From positions 496,001 through 560,000 of the forward strand of contig CAKKNE010000003.1 in the NCBI GenBank assembly GCA_918797485.1: 64,000 nucleotides of DNA. Direction: 5' to 3'. This document shows positions 45,403-54,518 of this stretch, piece by piece. The stretch's first letter is position 1; each line of letters begins with the position of its first letter. A model generated the notes under the pieces. That model was not told where the DNA came from. It saw nothing but the letters and a program-made list of their open reading frames with translations, and ran no database searches. Position numbers and translations under genes: made by a program. This DNA comes from Pelagomonas calceolata. Lineage: Eukaryota; Sar; Pelagophyceae; Pelagomonadales; Pelagomonadaceae.

Positions 45403-46116
45403 TCTCCACGGGATTTCTGATCTCTAAGTCCAGCCGGGCGTGCGCGAGGGCCTCGCGGAGGCGTCATGGCGGCGTTCGGCGCAGCGCGACATGTTGGGCT
45501 AGTAGGCGATTCATCCTCGGCTTCCTCGCAATTCAACGGGTCGACGGGCCTTCATTGGCGATGTTGACTCACCCCAGCAATTCAAGCTGCTTCCATGTGT
45601 CGGCCCGCCCGGGTCCGTTGTTGCGTCGTGCGGGATACTTGGTGGGTGTGTTTTTCGCGACTCCCCATCAGGTCCCCGTGCGCGCGGCGACGAGGATACC
45701 TAGACTTCGGGGGCGGCCTTGGCGGCGGCACTCGGGCACGACTCCACGGAGCGGCGGCGCGGCGGGATCCCGAATACCTTGACTAGCTCTGGGTCGGGTC
45801 TCAAGCAAAGCGCCTTCGCGTCCGCGTTCAGCAGATCAAGGTTGTGTGGCGGCGGTTCCCTTTTTTTTCCCGCACATCGCTGCACGACCTCTGCGACGAG
45901 TCCCCTGGGGCGGGGAGGGGTCCCGCAAGACCGCGCGCAAAAACCCGTCGGTTAAGCAGAGGCTAGGCTAGGCAGCCAACCGGCATGCGCAAGGCAGACC
46001 GGGCTGCCTCCGCACCGAGAACGCATTTTTTGCGACCGTGCGTGGTGCCGCGGGCCGCATGCTGAGTAAGTGAGCATGCATGCGACTGTCTGAGCAAAAT
46101 TAAAGCAGCCCCCACC
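45403..46116. other. Gene-free gap, 714 bp
   Basis: The longest clean gap between two plus-strand genes. Frames on both strands are arginine/alanine-rich without recognisable segments. No CTAG palindrome seen, so not every long upstream gap carries one. Confidence 0.4.
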
Positions 46117-48129
46117 ATGAAAACACGCACCGCCCTCGTCGTCGTCGCGGCGACGACGAGCGCCCTCGACAACTGGATGACTTTGAGGACGACGGACGAC
46201 GACGACACGAAGCGCCCGAAGGAGTTGGAAGCGTGGTGCAGCGCCCTGAAGCGCCACCCTCCTTTGGCGAGGCAGCCGTGCTGGGGCGCGCCTGAATTGA
46301 AAAGAAGGTCGGGTACGCACCGGGCCTACACCCTGGCCGAGAAGCTGCGACGAGGGGCGACCTCGAGTGACGGCGCGGCCATCTTCCCGTCCGAGGCGGG
46401 CCAGGACGCGTGGCTCTGGAGAAGGCACCTCCGTCATTTGAAAAGAGAGATTGTTTATGTGGACATCGGGTCGAACGATTTTTTGCATACGTCGGAGTCG
46501 TATTTCTTGGATGCCTGTGCCCAAGCCAGAGGTGTCTGCGTCGAGGCGTCACAGGCGTACATCAAGGATTATGAGGACTACGGGAGGACCTGCAAAGTCT
46601 ACAACGACTGTTTGGGTGCTACGCCGCAGACGATAGAATGGGTCGAGTACGGCAAGGGCTCCGGCTCCACGAGGTCTGGTGTGTTGACGACCAACAAAAG
46701 CTGGAAAGCACGCATTCGAAGGGACCACGCGACGGTAACGAATCGGACGTGCACTACCGGTCGTCATATCTTACAGAAGGAACAAATAAAGCACGTGGAC
46801 TGGCTCCAGGTCGACGTCGAGGGCCACGAGCTCGAGGTGCTTAAAGGTATTGACTTCGAGACTACAACTATCGACGTCGTCTCGATCGAGTCGAATTTGC
46901 ATTCCGGCGCGCCGTACTATCTGGAGAAGCTCGGTTATACGCTGGCGCATCGCATCCGGGTCACGCGGGGCCACGTCGACGAGTTCTGGATCCGGAAGGG
47001 CTTTTCGTTACTAGGGCAGGAGGAGAAAAAAGTACCATGCGCGCGGCCGGGCGAGGCGGCCTTTCTCGTGGACCCCCACACGCTCATGAGGGGCAAGTGG
47101 GGGAAGCACGGTTTTTTGACCGAAAGCGAGGCCGCCGCCGTCGCCATGAAGACGCATAGAAGGCTCGCGGCCTGCTCGCAAAGGCTCCTGGCGTGCTCGC
47201 TGCGAATCTACGCGGGCTTCGGCTTTCGGTTGGGTGTCTTGAATGGCTGCCTACGGGCCGCTGCTGCGTTGAATGCGACGCTCCTCTACACGCCCGACCT
47301 CTATCGGCGGGGCCAGGGCTACGGCATCTCGGAAAAGTCCGATAAACTTTTGAGACTTGCCGACGCGCTGCCGCGGGACGAGTGTGGCGAGCGGATTGCG
47401 GTGGAGGGGCCTCAACAAGCCCGCGCGGACTTCGACGCGTGGTCGGCGCCGTCGTCGTTGCCCGGAACGGGCGTCCTCGAGCTCAAGGCGCGATCGTCGG
47501 AGCGGCGCCACGGCGACGCGCCCTTCCTGTCGCACGACTACCGCGAGACGGCGGCGTGGCTTCGACAGCGTTTCTTAGCATCAAAGGCGTACCTGCCTTT
47601 GCAACATTTCTCCGGAGGTATTAATGTCGCTTTGCACGTGCGCAACGGCGACCGCCTGCCCGGAAAACGGTACGCGAAGCACGCCCGTCTGAATTTGGGG
47701 GACGACTACTACCTCGGGGTCGTGAAGGCGCTTCAAAGTATATCCTCGGTGGACGTCGTGGCCTTCGGCGCCAGCGTCGCGGCGAAGAAGTCTTCCCAGT
47801 TATTAGACGCTCACGGGAACGTGTCGCGCATCCCCGTGGAGGTGCCCGACGCGAAGGTCGTGTTGGACGGCGACCCTTTGGAAGCTCTAGCGCACCTCGC
47901 GCGCGCCGACGTGCTCGTCGCGGCGCGGTCCCAGTTCTCCTACGCGGCCATCGCGCTGTCGCAAGGGGTCGTCGTATACCCGTCAAAATGGCACGCGCAC
48001 CGCCAGAGCGTGCCGCGCTTCGCGGCGGAGCGCGTCTCGAAGTGCCACGTGCCGGCGTCGGATTCCGGAAATATCGACCGGGACCGCCTCGCGGCGGCGT
48101 TGCGGGCGTGCCGCGTCGTAGGGTCATAG
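46117..48129 (+). CDS. FkbM methyltransferase fused to a fucosyltransferase-like domain
   Basis: 670 residues in one uninterrupted frame. Leader MKTRTALVVVAATTSA. Residues about 100-310 form an FkbM domain: IVYVDIGSNDFLHTSESYFL near 113, then WLQVDVEGHELEVLKGIDF near 230. Residues about 340-660 resemble a GT-B glycosyltransferase of the alpha-1,2 or O-fucosyltransferase type: YAGFGFRLGVLNGCLRAAAA at the start, NVALHVRNGDRLPGKRY near 506 (the H-x-R-x-GD motif binding the nucleotide-sugar) and ARSQFSYAAIALSQGVVVYP near the end. A single secreted polypeptide could add and O-methylate a sugar. The pairing is inferred, not proven. Confidence 0.75.
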   Translation: MKTRTALVVVAATTSALDNWMTLRTTDDDDTKRPKELEAWCSALKRHPPLARQPCWGAPELKRRSGTHRAYTLAEKLRRGATSSDGAAIFPSEAGQDAWLWRRHLRHLKREIVYVDIGSNDFLHTSESYFLDACAQARGVCVEASQAYIKDYEDYGRTCKVYNDCLGATPQTIEWVEYGKGSGSTRSGVLTTNKSWKARIRRDHATVTNRTCTTGRHILQKEQIKHVDWLQVDVEGHELEVLKGIDFETTTIDVVSIESNLHSGAPYYLEKLGYTLAHRIRVTRGHVDEFWIRKGFSLLGQEEKKVPCARPGEAAFLVDPHTLMRGKWGKHGFLTESEAAAVAMKTHRRLAACSQRLLACSLRIYAGFGFRLGVLNGCLRAAAALNATLLYTPDLYRRGQGYGISEKSDKLLRLADALPRDECGERIAVEGPQQARADFDAWSAPSSLPGTGVLELKARSSERRHGDAPFLSHDYRETAAWLRQRFLASKAYLPLQHFSGGINVALHVRNGDRLPGKRYAKHARLNLGDDYYLGVVKALQSISSVDVVAFGASVAAKKSSQLLDAHGNVSRIPVEVPDAKVVLDGDPLEALAHLARADVLVAARSQFSYAAIALSQGVVVYPSKWHAHRQSVPRFAAERVSKCHVPASDSGNIDRDRLAAALRACRVVGS

Positions 48130-48148
48130 TGTTACACAAGGGTTCTGT

Positions 48149-48979
48149 TTACACGGGTCTCGCGGTCGGCGTCGAGGCGTCGACGGAGTGGACCTCCGGG
48201 GACGGCTCCTCGAGGTGTCGCGGCTCGAGGTCCTTGAGGACCTCCTCGGCGACGATGACCTGGCCCAGCTCGACGGTTGGTGGTCGCCTCTTTGATGATT
48301 GCCGGAAGCGCATCGCGGCGGCACCAATGAGAATGCCGGCGGTGAACACACATCCAACCGTCAAACCAGCACCGTCGACCTGGAGCCCATCCGAGGCTCC
48401 TCGAGAGTTGGACGACGACGCCGCTGCGGCTTCGCCGTCGTCGTCCGCTTTTTTCTTGGCGCCGTCGGCGTACCAGTCCTCGGCGTCGTCGTCGAAGCCC
48501 CAGAAGGTCATGTCGTCATCACTTTTCCGCCGCTTCCGGCACTCCTTCATTCTCAAACAAACGTCACCGTCCGCGCTCTCGAGGACCGTGTATTTCGGGC
48601 ATTGGCACGCCGGTACACACTGCTCCGTACAGACGTCGTCGGACTTCTCGCCGCAGACCTTTTCACAAGCAGTGCCACAATCCAACCAAACCCTATCGCC
48701 CGCGCACGCCTGGCTCGCCTCGTAGTTGCTCCCGTCGCACGTGAGGCCGCAGCCCCTTTCATATCTCTCGCAGGCGACCGTGCCGGGCTCGAAGGTCGGC
48801 CACCCGATACTCGCACACGTCTGACAGACCGAGTCCTTGTCCGTGCACTCGCCCGAGCCAGTGTTACAGGCGCAGAACGAGCCGGTCTCACAGTGCTTGT
48901 TCTTGTTGCACTCGGCCTCGATGCCAAGCGCGAGGTAGGTCAGGCCCAGGGCGACCGCCGCGCTCGTTGACGGCCTCAT
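48149..48979 (-). CDS. Cys-rich type I membrane protein with TIL-like module
   Basis: 276 residues. Signal peptide (STSAAVALGLTYLALGIEA), then about 130 residues with some 20 cysteines: CNKNKHCETGSFCACNTGSG, then CDGSNYEASQACAGDRVWLD, EKVCGEKSDDVCTEQCVPAC and CQCPKYTVL, similar to trypsin-inhibitor-like (TIL) modules. An acidic/serine linker leads to a membrane helix (LTVGCVFTAGILIGAAAM) and a 45-residue basic-to-acidic cytoplasmic tail. Probably a surface protein. Its stop lies 19 bases from the stop of the fusion gene. Confidence 0.65.
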   Translation of the reverse strand: MRPSTSAAVALGLTYLALGIEAECNKNKHCETGSFCACNTGSGECTDKDSVCQTCASIGWPTFEPGTVACERYERGCGLTCDGSNYEASQACAGDRVWLDCGTACEKVCGEKSDDVCTEQCVPACQCPKYTVLESADGDVCLRMKECRKRRKSDDDMTFWGFDDDAEDWYADGAKKKADDDGEAAAASSSNSRGASDGLQVDGAGLTVGCVFTAGILIGAAAMRFRQSSKRRPPTVELGQVIVAEEVLKDLEPRHLEEPSPEVHSVDASTPTARPV

Positions 48980-49032
48980 AGTCTGATGCTCTGTTTGTCC
49001 TTGGCTGTCTGTCCTTTTGTTACTCTGGAGCC

Positions 49033-49110
49033 AGGCTTGGTGGAGGGGCAGCCCCGGTCTGGCCAGGCGATAGGCTTGGTGGAGGGGTAGCCCCCGATCG
49101 GTGAGGCGGT
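49033..49110. repeat. 39-bp tandem duplication
   Basis: AGGCTTGGTGGAGGGGCAGC at 49033 and AGGCTTGGTGGAGGGGTAGC at 49072 begin two units of 39 bp. They lie upstream of the Cys-rich gene in a 418-bp gap. Confidence 0.65.
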
Positions 49111-49334
49111 GCGCAAACTACTACCAGCTCCCCTTAACGCGGGAGGGCTCGTTACAACCTCGTATTGCGTGCCGCACAGCAAAGTCCCAGAACCAAGGGT
49201 GCGGGTTCGGGAACACCCGCATCAGTCTCTAGAAGACCTCCCCACCTTTGCTTTCGGGCGCCCTAGTACTACCCTATAACACGGCGTGCGCTTCAGCGCG
49301 AACGAGCTCGCCCCGCGGTGACGCGACGCCCACT

Positions 49335-49352
49335 AGTCCGAGCACCGTAACA
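49335..49352 (-). terminator. Recurrent 3'-flank motif
   Basis: TGTTACGGTGCTCGGACT on the minus strand, one base off the other copies, 46 bases after the stop of the REEP-like gene. Confidence 0.35.
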
Positions 49353-49397
49353 ACATCCTCCGCCGTCGACGCCGCCGACGAGACAAAGAAACAGAAC

Positions 49398-50957
49398 TTA
49401 ATCCTTGTCGCGGAACTTCTCCACGATCGCCATATAACGCCGCGTCCACCGCGCGTGCAAGGCCACGGCACCCTGAAACACCGGCAGCTGCAGCCAGAGA
49501 AAAACCACGATGTCGGCGTGGTTGCGAAAAGGCATATACGAATACACCTGCCGCACGGAATCGTGCAGCAATAAAACCTCCCTGACACCTAGCACCGCAC
49601 CATAAGCCAAATATCTACGAGCGCGCGCATCGGTCGCCGCGGCGAGATCCCGGTAGCACGGTCGGGAAGGAGGTGCTCTCCCACACCTCAAAGCGGCGAT
49701 CGTGGGTAATACGAAGCCCACGCACGCGGCGCCGGCCCGACAGACGGGACCGACCGTTATTAGGGTTACGGTACCAACCGCTAGGGCCCGCCACCCGTCC
49801 ACGTCGAACCAGATCTCCAGCGTTTTGGCTCGGATGCGACTCCCGTCGCCGATGCGCTTCGCTATGAATCCAGGTAATGATCGTCGGATGGCCTCGTTCA
49901 CCCACCACGGGTCCCGCTGGTCTCTATACGATGGTTGCGGGACAGGAGGTGTGGTATATGATCGTAGTAGTCGTCCTATTATAGTATGTGCTAAATCAGT
50001 GCCCATGTACAGCAACCAAACCAGGAACACGCCTCTCACTTCCTCTAGGACAGCTATATCATCCTCAAACAAGTTGATCGCATAAGGCAAAGCTCGAAGG
50101 CCGCCCCGGATGCCCGCTAGAAAACCGACGATACTCCAGAATTTTAATTGTTCAGTAACAGCAGCTCGCGCCGACGCCGCCCGCGGATCTTCCGAGTAGC
50201 GCCTCCGGTTCGCACTGACGATGTCCTCGACTTTATCTAAAGCAGCGGCTTTCTTCAGCGCCGCATCGGTGTTGACTAATCGTAATGATAAGCACACGAA
50301 CACTATATAAGGAGACGTCCAGAAGCCTGTCGATAGTGTAGGGTTGACATGTCGCACGAGCAATATCACCGCGAAGAACGCGACGTGAGGGGCCACCGAC
50401 ATACAAGCCCGCGACTTCGAATCCATATGTTCTAGAGCGCGGCGGTAGGCCCTTTTTATTTTATTTCGTTTAGCATCAAAAGAAACGCGTCTGATGACAA
50501 AGGCCCGGTGCCACCGTTTCAGCATCTTCCGGCCGCGCGGGTATGCTTCTACGCGCCATAACACGAAGATCGTCAAGAGTAACGCTACTTCTGCCGCTTT
50601 TACGTTTGTTGGTTGTTTTTGTATTGCTTGGGCTAGTTTTCGTAGTAAAGGTTCTCCTACGAGTTTGAGAAAGGCGTACAACGCCTTGATAAGTAGTAGT
50701 AGAGATTGCCAGACCTCCTTTAGGGCTTGCGCGACGTCTTGCACATACAATGAAGTTTCCGGTTCTAGGGACGCGAGGGCCTTTTCCGTGACATCGGAGC
50801 AGAACCTTACAGCCTCGTCGCGCGTCGCGGCCACGTGGGCGCTTACGTAGGTTGATATTGTGGCGAGGGCGCTCGTCGCCAGCGTTGTTGTGGTCGTGGC
50901 GACCGTTTCCATCGCTTCGGCGGCGCCGTCCGCGGCGGCGTCGACCGCGTCCGACAT
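49398..50957 (-). CDS. Multi-pass membrane protein with REEP/HVA22-like end
   Basis: 519 residues. Hydrophobic segments near 125-137 (AEVALLLTIFVLWRV), 185-200, 213-225, 280-290, 308-325 and 400-430. The C-terminal 75 residues, RRYLAYGAVLGVREVLLLHD and FRNHADIVVFLWLQLPVFQG, follow the TB2/DP1/HVA22 pattern of reticulon-like ER-shaping proteins. The N-terminal two thirds are not recognised, and REEPs are normally under 260 residues. An ER membrane role is a reasonable guess only. Confidence 0.55.
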   Translation of the reverse strand: MSDAVDAAADGAAEAMETVATTTTTLATSALATISTYVSAHVAATRDEAVRFCSDVTEKALASLEPETSLYVQDVAQALKEVWQSLLLLIKALYAFLKLVGEPLLRKLAQAIQKQPTNVKAAEVALLLTIFVLWRVEAYPRGRKMLKRWHRAFVIRRVSFDAKRNKIKRAYRRALEHMDSKSRACMSVAPHVAFFAVILLVRHVNPTLSTGFWTSPYIVFVCLSLRLVNTDAALKKAAALDKVEDIVSANRRRYSEDPRAASARAAVTEQLKFWSIVGFLAGIRGGLRALPYAINLFEDDIAVLEEVRGVFLVWLLYMGTDLAHTIIGRLLRSYTTPPVPQPSYRDQRDPWWVNEAIRRSLPGFIAKRIGDGSRIRAKTLEIWFDVDGWRALAVGTVTLITVGPVCRAGAACVGFVLPTIAALRCGRAPPSRPCYRDLAAATDARARRYLAYGAVLGVREVLLLHDSVRQVYSYMPFRNHADIVVFLWLQLPVFQGAVALHARWTRRYMAIVEKFRDKD

Positions 50958-51168
50958 CCTTGCGATCCGTGCGCTACAACCACAGATTCGCGCAGCGCGG
51001 CGGAGTGCTCTTGACTCTGGGTGTTGCTTCTAGGGGGATCACTGCGAAGCGCCACTCTCAGTGCTCGAAGATACCAATCTGTGGTGAACACAGGCGGCTT
51101 GCTGCGTCCGAGCTCGTGCTCTAGGCCCCTAGATGCGCTTTAGATAGCAAAGCGCCGCGCACCGAAGG

Positions 51169-51190
51169 CTAGCGGTCTGTAAGACACTAG
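51169..51190 (+). promoter_or_regulatory. CTAG palindrome, consensus-like
   Basis: CTAGCGGTCTGTAAGACACTAG, 337 bases upstream of the GT77-like ATG, in a 570-bp divergent gap. Confidence 0.55.
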
Positions 51191-51437
51191 CACCAAAGTA
51201 GAAACGTCCGCAGGCTGGCGGTTTCTCGACACGACGACTTATCTGGCCCGGGAGACGACTCTTTATGTAGATTCGGCGCTAGTCCGACGCACACAGCTTT
51301 GGGGCCAAAGTTTTGGCCAGCGCTGCGCGACGCCGCATAGTTGCATCTGAGCACTGCTGACACTCTCCACAGGTGGCACCAAGTCGCGCTGCTGCCGAAA
51401 CCGCAGCGGTTTCACTGCTGCGGCTTGCTACACCCAC

Positions 51438-51526
51438 CAAAAGCAGGAAACCGCAGCCATATCGACCTCGCGCCGTGTGCCGGGGATCGTTAGCTCGACG
51501 TCGTCAAAAGCAGGAAACCGCAGCCA
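51438..51526 (+). repeat. 22-bp direct repeat ending at a start codon
   Basis: CAAAAGCAGGAAACCGCAGC occurs at 51438 and 51505 (period 67), followed each time by CA(T/C)AT. The second copy ends one base before the ATG at 51528. Confidence 0.65.
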
Positions 51527-51527
51527 C

Positions 51528-53832
51528 ATGGCGCGCGCGACGCGGCAGCAGAGCGGTCAATCGAACCTATTACTAGCGGCGGCCTGCGCAGCCCTCGGTT
51601 TTGTGGGAGGTTGGAGCTTCGGCCACGTGCACGGCCTCCACGCGTGCGATTCCAATGCGCTCGGCCACGGCAAGATCATCAGACCCTGCTCGCCGCAACC
51701 TAGGACACATTTAATCCACCAGGAGGCGAACCGGACGCGGCACGCGCTAGATGATGCACTGATACGCCTCAGCAAACTCGAGCGATCGACTACAAAATGT
51801 CCGAAGTGTCAATCGGCCTCGGAGGCCATTTCCCAGATCGAGGAGCTCGAGAACCAGGTGCGGGACCTCACGTCTTCTCATGAATCTTCTGGTGGAGAGG
51901 CTTCTCTGGACATGACCCAGTGGGCTTCCGTGCGGGCCTTCGATAGGGCTCGCTTATGGAGGGAGACGCTCGCGTCGCTACCGTATGTCCAGGGGACGAC
52001 CATCAGCCGGGGTGGGTTGTTGTTTACGAAGAGAAAACCCGTGAATGCTTCCTTGGCGGCGGCGAAGGCCACGTGTAGCGAGATTGATGTCGTCGTTGCC
52101 GATAGCAAGCCCGATGTTTGTCTCGCGGTCTTCGATTCGCGACTGCCGATCTACACGATGCTGCGGACGGACGCGTCCCTGCCTGTGTGGAAATCAACAG
52201 TGCGTCGGGTGCATCCTGGCTCGGTCGAGCGGTGAGGAACCGGCATCGCCACGCCATCGAGCAGGCGTCGCATCGATGGCGTGGCGGACAACGCGACGAT
52301 TCAGCGCGAACGCGCCATAAAATTTTGATTTCCACACAGGTCGGGGGGCAAGGTCCTGGAGAAGCAGCGGCTGGAACAGGCCCCTCGCCTCCACAAGCAC
52401 GCTGGTGCTGCTGCTTATACTCCTGAACGCCTCGCGAAGCGATCGCTCATAATAGCCCAGCAGGAGACGCTGCCGAAGAAACACTCCTTCATGGAGGCGC
52501 TGACGACCACCGCGAAATTCGGCGCGACGGCGCAAGGCGTCATCAAACGCATAGACGAATTGATAAGAAGGAGAAAGCTCGACGCGAATCGAAAAACAGT
52601 TGTGGTCATGGCGACGAACCAAGGCACTCTAGACCTCGTGGCGAACTTCGCTTGTAGTTGCAGAGCGGGCCCGCCGGAGGTCCAGCGGGCGCTGGCGTCG
52701 ACGCTCGTGTTTACCGGTGATTCGGAAACCTCAAAGCAGGTCGAGCTGTTCGGGCTGGCGTCGTTCCATGATAGCGCCTTGGGTGATTTACCGGAAGGTG
52801 CTGCTAAAGCGTATGGTGATTATGCGTTTGTAAGGATGATGTTTGCGCCGGCGTCCTTTTCTACGTGCTTCGTCGAGGCGGTTCCTTCGCGTCGATGGCG
52901 TCGAGGCTCATCGCACACGCCGTCGACGCGACGCCACCGCCGCGACGCCGTCGACGCGTCGGTCCCCGCAGGTGGCTCAAGATCACGTCCGTCTACAGTG
53001 TCGTCGCGACGGGCCGCCACGCGCTCTTCCAGGACGCGGACGTCGTGTGGTTGCGGGACCCGATCGAGTACTTTTTTACGCAAGCCGACGACCAGGTTGA
53101 TTGCTTCTTCATGGACGACGGGGCGCGAAGTGCTAGATATACGCCGCTCTACACCAATTCGGGGTTCTACTTCATCAGAAATAACATGCGGACGCAGTTC
53201 TTCATGCACCGCATGCTGATGGCTTATGATACCGTCTTAGCTGTTCGATCTCATCAACACGCCTTGATCATGCTGCTGTTAGAACCTGTGTGGAAATCAA
53301 TCAGCGCGTCGGGTGCACTAAGTCATTTCTCGGCGATGACGCGGCCCTCCTGGGTCGGTCGAGCGGTGAGGAACCGGCATCGCCACGCCATCGAGCAGGG
53401 CGGCGCGTCGATGGCGTAGAGGTTGACGCGACGATTCAGGACCGAACGCGCCGTAAAATTTGATTTTCACACAGGTTAGAACACATGGCGCGGCACGGCC
53501 TGACGGTGGGCGTGCTGGACCCCCTGCTGTTCCCGCAAGGACAGATCTTCCACAGAAAGAAGGCGATCATGCAGTCGTTCGTCGACGGCACGGAGCGGCC
53601 CTACGTCTTCCACATGTGCTGGACGGCCGGGCGGACGGACAAGCTGCGGTATTTGAAGAACATGGCCTTGTGGTTCTTAGAACCGAAGTGTGACCAGGAC
53701 TCATGGAAAGGGCATAGGGACCACGGGAACTCGACGTTTGATCACAACCAGGCCAACTGCTGCCTGGCGGGTGCGAAGCCGTGGACCGTGCCGACGCCGT
53801 ACACGCAGGTGATCGACCTGAAGTCTAAGTAG
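51528..53832 (+). CDS. GT77-like nucleotide-diphospho-sugar transferase, four exons
   Basis: About 611 residues from exons 51528-52174, 52340-52864, 52972-53277 and 53475-53832. Type II anchor near residues 12-30 (LLLAAACAALGFVGGWSFG). The catalytic domain spans exons 2-4: VVVMATNQGTLDLVANF, AKAYGDYAFVRMMF, TSVYSVVATGRHALFQDADV with the DAD (DxD) motif, VWLRDPIEYF, NSGFYFIRNN, then LLLEHMARHG and YVFHMCWTAGRTDK. This is the Nucleotid_trans (RRA/RGXT) layout; plant members add arabinose or xylose in the Golgi. All three introns are introners, making this the densest case here. Confidence 0.8.
52175..52339 (+). mobile_element. Young introner with terminal inverted repeats
   Basis: 165 bp. GTCCCTGC then CTGTGTGGAAATCAA at the left, TTTTGATTTCCACACAG then GTCGGGGG at the right. 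Only the phase starting at GTCCCTGC (not the GT inside the repeat) keeps the downstream frame open. Confidence 0.8.
52865..52971 (+). mobile_element. Introner-type intron, 107 bp
   Basis: GTGCTTCG to GTCCCCGCAG; right flank GTGGCTCA (5 of 8 like the left). Core TCGCGTCGATGGCGTCGAGG and its complement are present; terminal repeats are not. Confidence 0.7.
53278..53474 (+). mobile_element. Young introner with perfect 8-bp target duplication
   Basis: 197 bp. GTTAGAAC + CTGTGTGGAAATCAA on the left and TTTGATTTTCACACAG + GTTAGAAC on the right. It is about as long as, and closely similar to, the copy at 52175 in the same gene (both contain GGTCGAGCGGTGAGGAACCG). Splicing at the first base of the left duplication restores LLLEHMARHG. 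Confidence 0.9.
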
Positions 53833-53848
53833 GGATATAGTATACAAG

Positions 53849-54388
53849 TCAATCCTTAGCCTTCGCCGATGGCAGCTCGCGCTGCACGAACGTAGCGACG
53901 TCCTGGCTCGTCAGCCCGGGCGCGCGGCTCGGCGAAGCTGGTCGCCTCTGCTCCACGACCTTGTCCCGCGCTCGCCGCGCTTTCGATTGTATGCTCCGGT
54001 AGATCGGAATTGCCTCCACGGACTGTTTTAACGAGCTTTTCAGCTCGTCCACGGCGGCGACGGACGCCTTCACGGAGCCTTTCAGCTCATTGACAGCCTG
54101 GCTGGTTTTTGGGAAGCCCGTGCGGAATGACAGCTGCGGCGGCAGCCACGGCTTCGGGGGCTTCGGGGCAAGCTCGTTCTGGACGAGGTGGGTGAGGTCC
54201 TGGCTCGAGAACGAGGGCGCGCGGCCGCTGGGCCGCCTGGCTAAGCTCGGAGCGTTCTGTGCGTTCGCTTTAGCCTTTAGATCTGCGCCTTCCATGGCAG
54301 CAGACCTGCCGCTGGGCCGCGGCGCGGGCGCGAGGGAACTACTCCCGGAGAGCAGTAAGAATGCGAGGCATCTTTTAAGAGCATACAT
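53849..54388 (-). CDS. Secretory-type protein with a duplicated segment
   Basis: 179 residues, leader MYALKRCLAFLLLSGSSSLA. Two related segments: APSFSSQDLTHLVQNELAP (about 57-75) and APGLTSQDVATFVQRELPS (about 157-175). Between them lies an amphipathic helix region (VNELKGSVKASVAAVDELKS) that repeats an ELK-S unit. Probably plastid or secretory; function unknown. Confidence 0.55.
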   Translation of the reverse strand: MYALKRCLAFLLLSGSSSLAPAPRPSGRSAAMEGADLKAKANAQNAPSLARRPSGRAPSFSSQDLTHLVQNELAPKPPKPWLPPQLSFRTGFPKTSQAVNELKGSVKASVAAVDELKSSLKQSVEAIPIYRSIQSKARRARDKVVEQRRPASPSRAPGLTSQDVATFVQRELPSAKAKD

Positions 54389-54452
54389 TATGAAATCAGT
54401 GTCCCAGAGACGTCGCGAAGGCCCGTTAAAGTCGAGCTCGCATCCTGGGATA

Positions 54453-54473
54453 CTAGTGTGTTACTGTACTTAG
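54453..54473 (-). promoter_or_regulatory. Degenerate CTAG palindrome
   Basis: CTAGTGTGTTACTGTACTTAG, 65 bases upstream of the 54388 ATG in a tandem minus-strand gap. Confidence 0.35.
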
Positions 54474-54518
54474 AAAAAACAATGAAGAAGCGACCCGCAC
54501 CTAAAACAACTCGCATAC

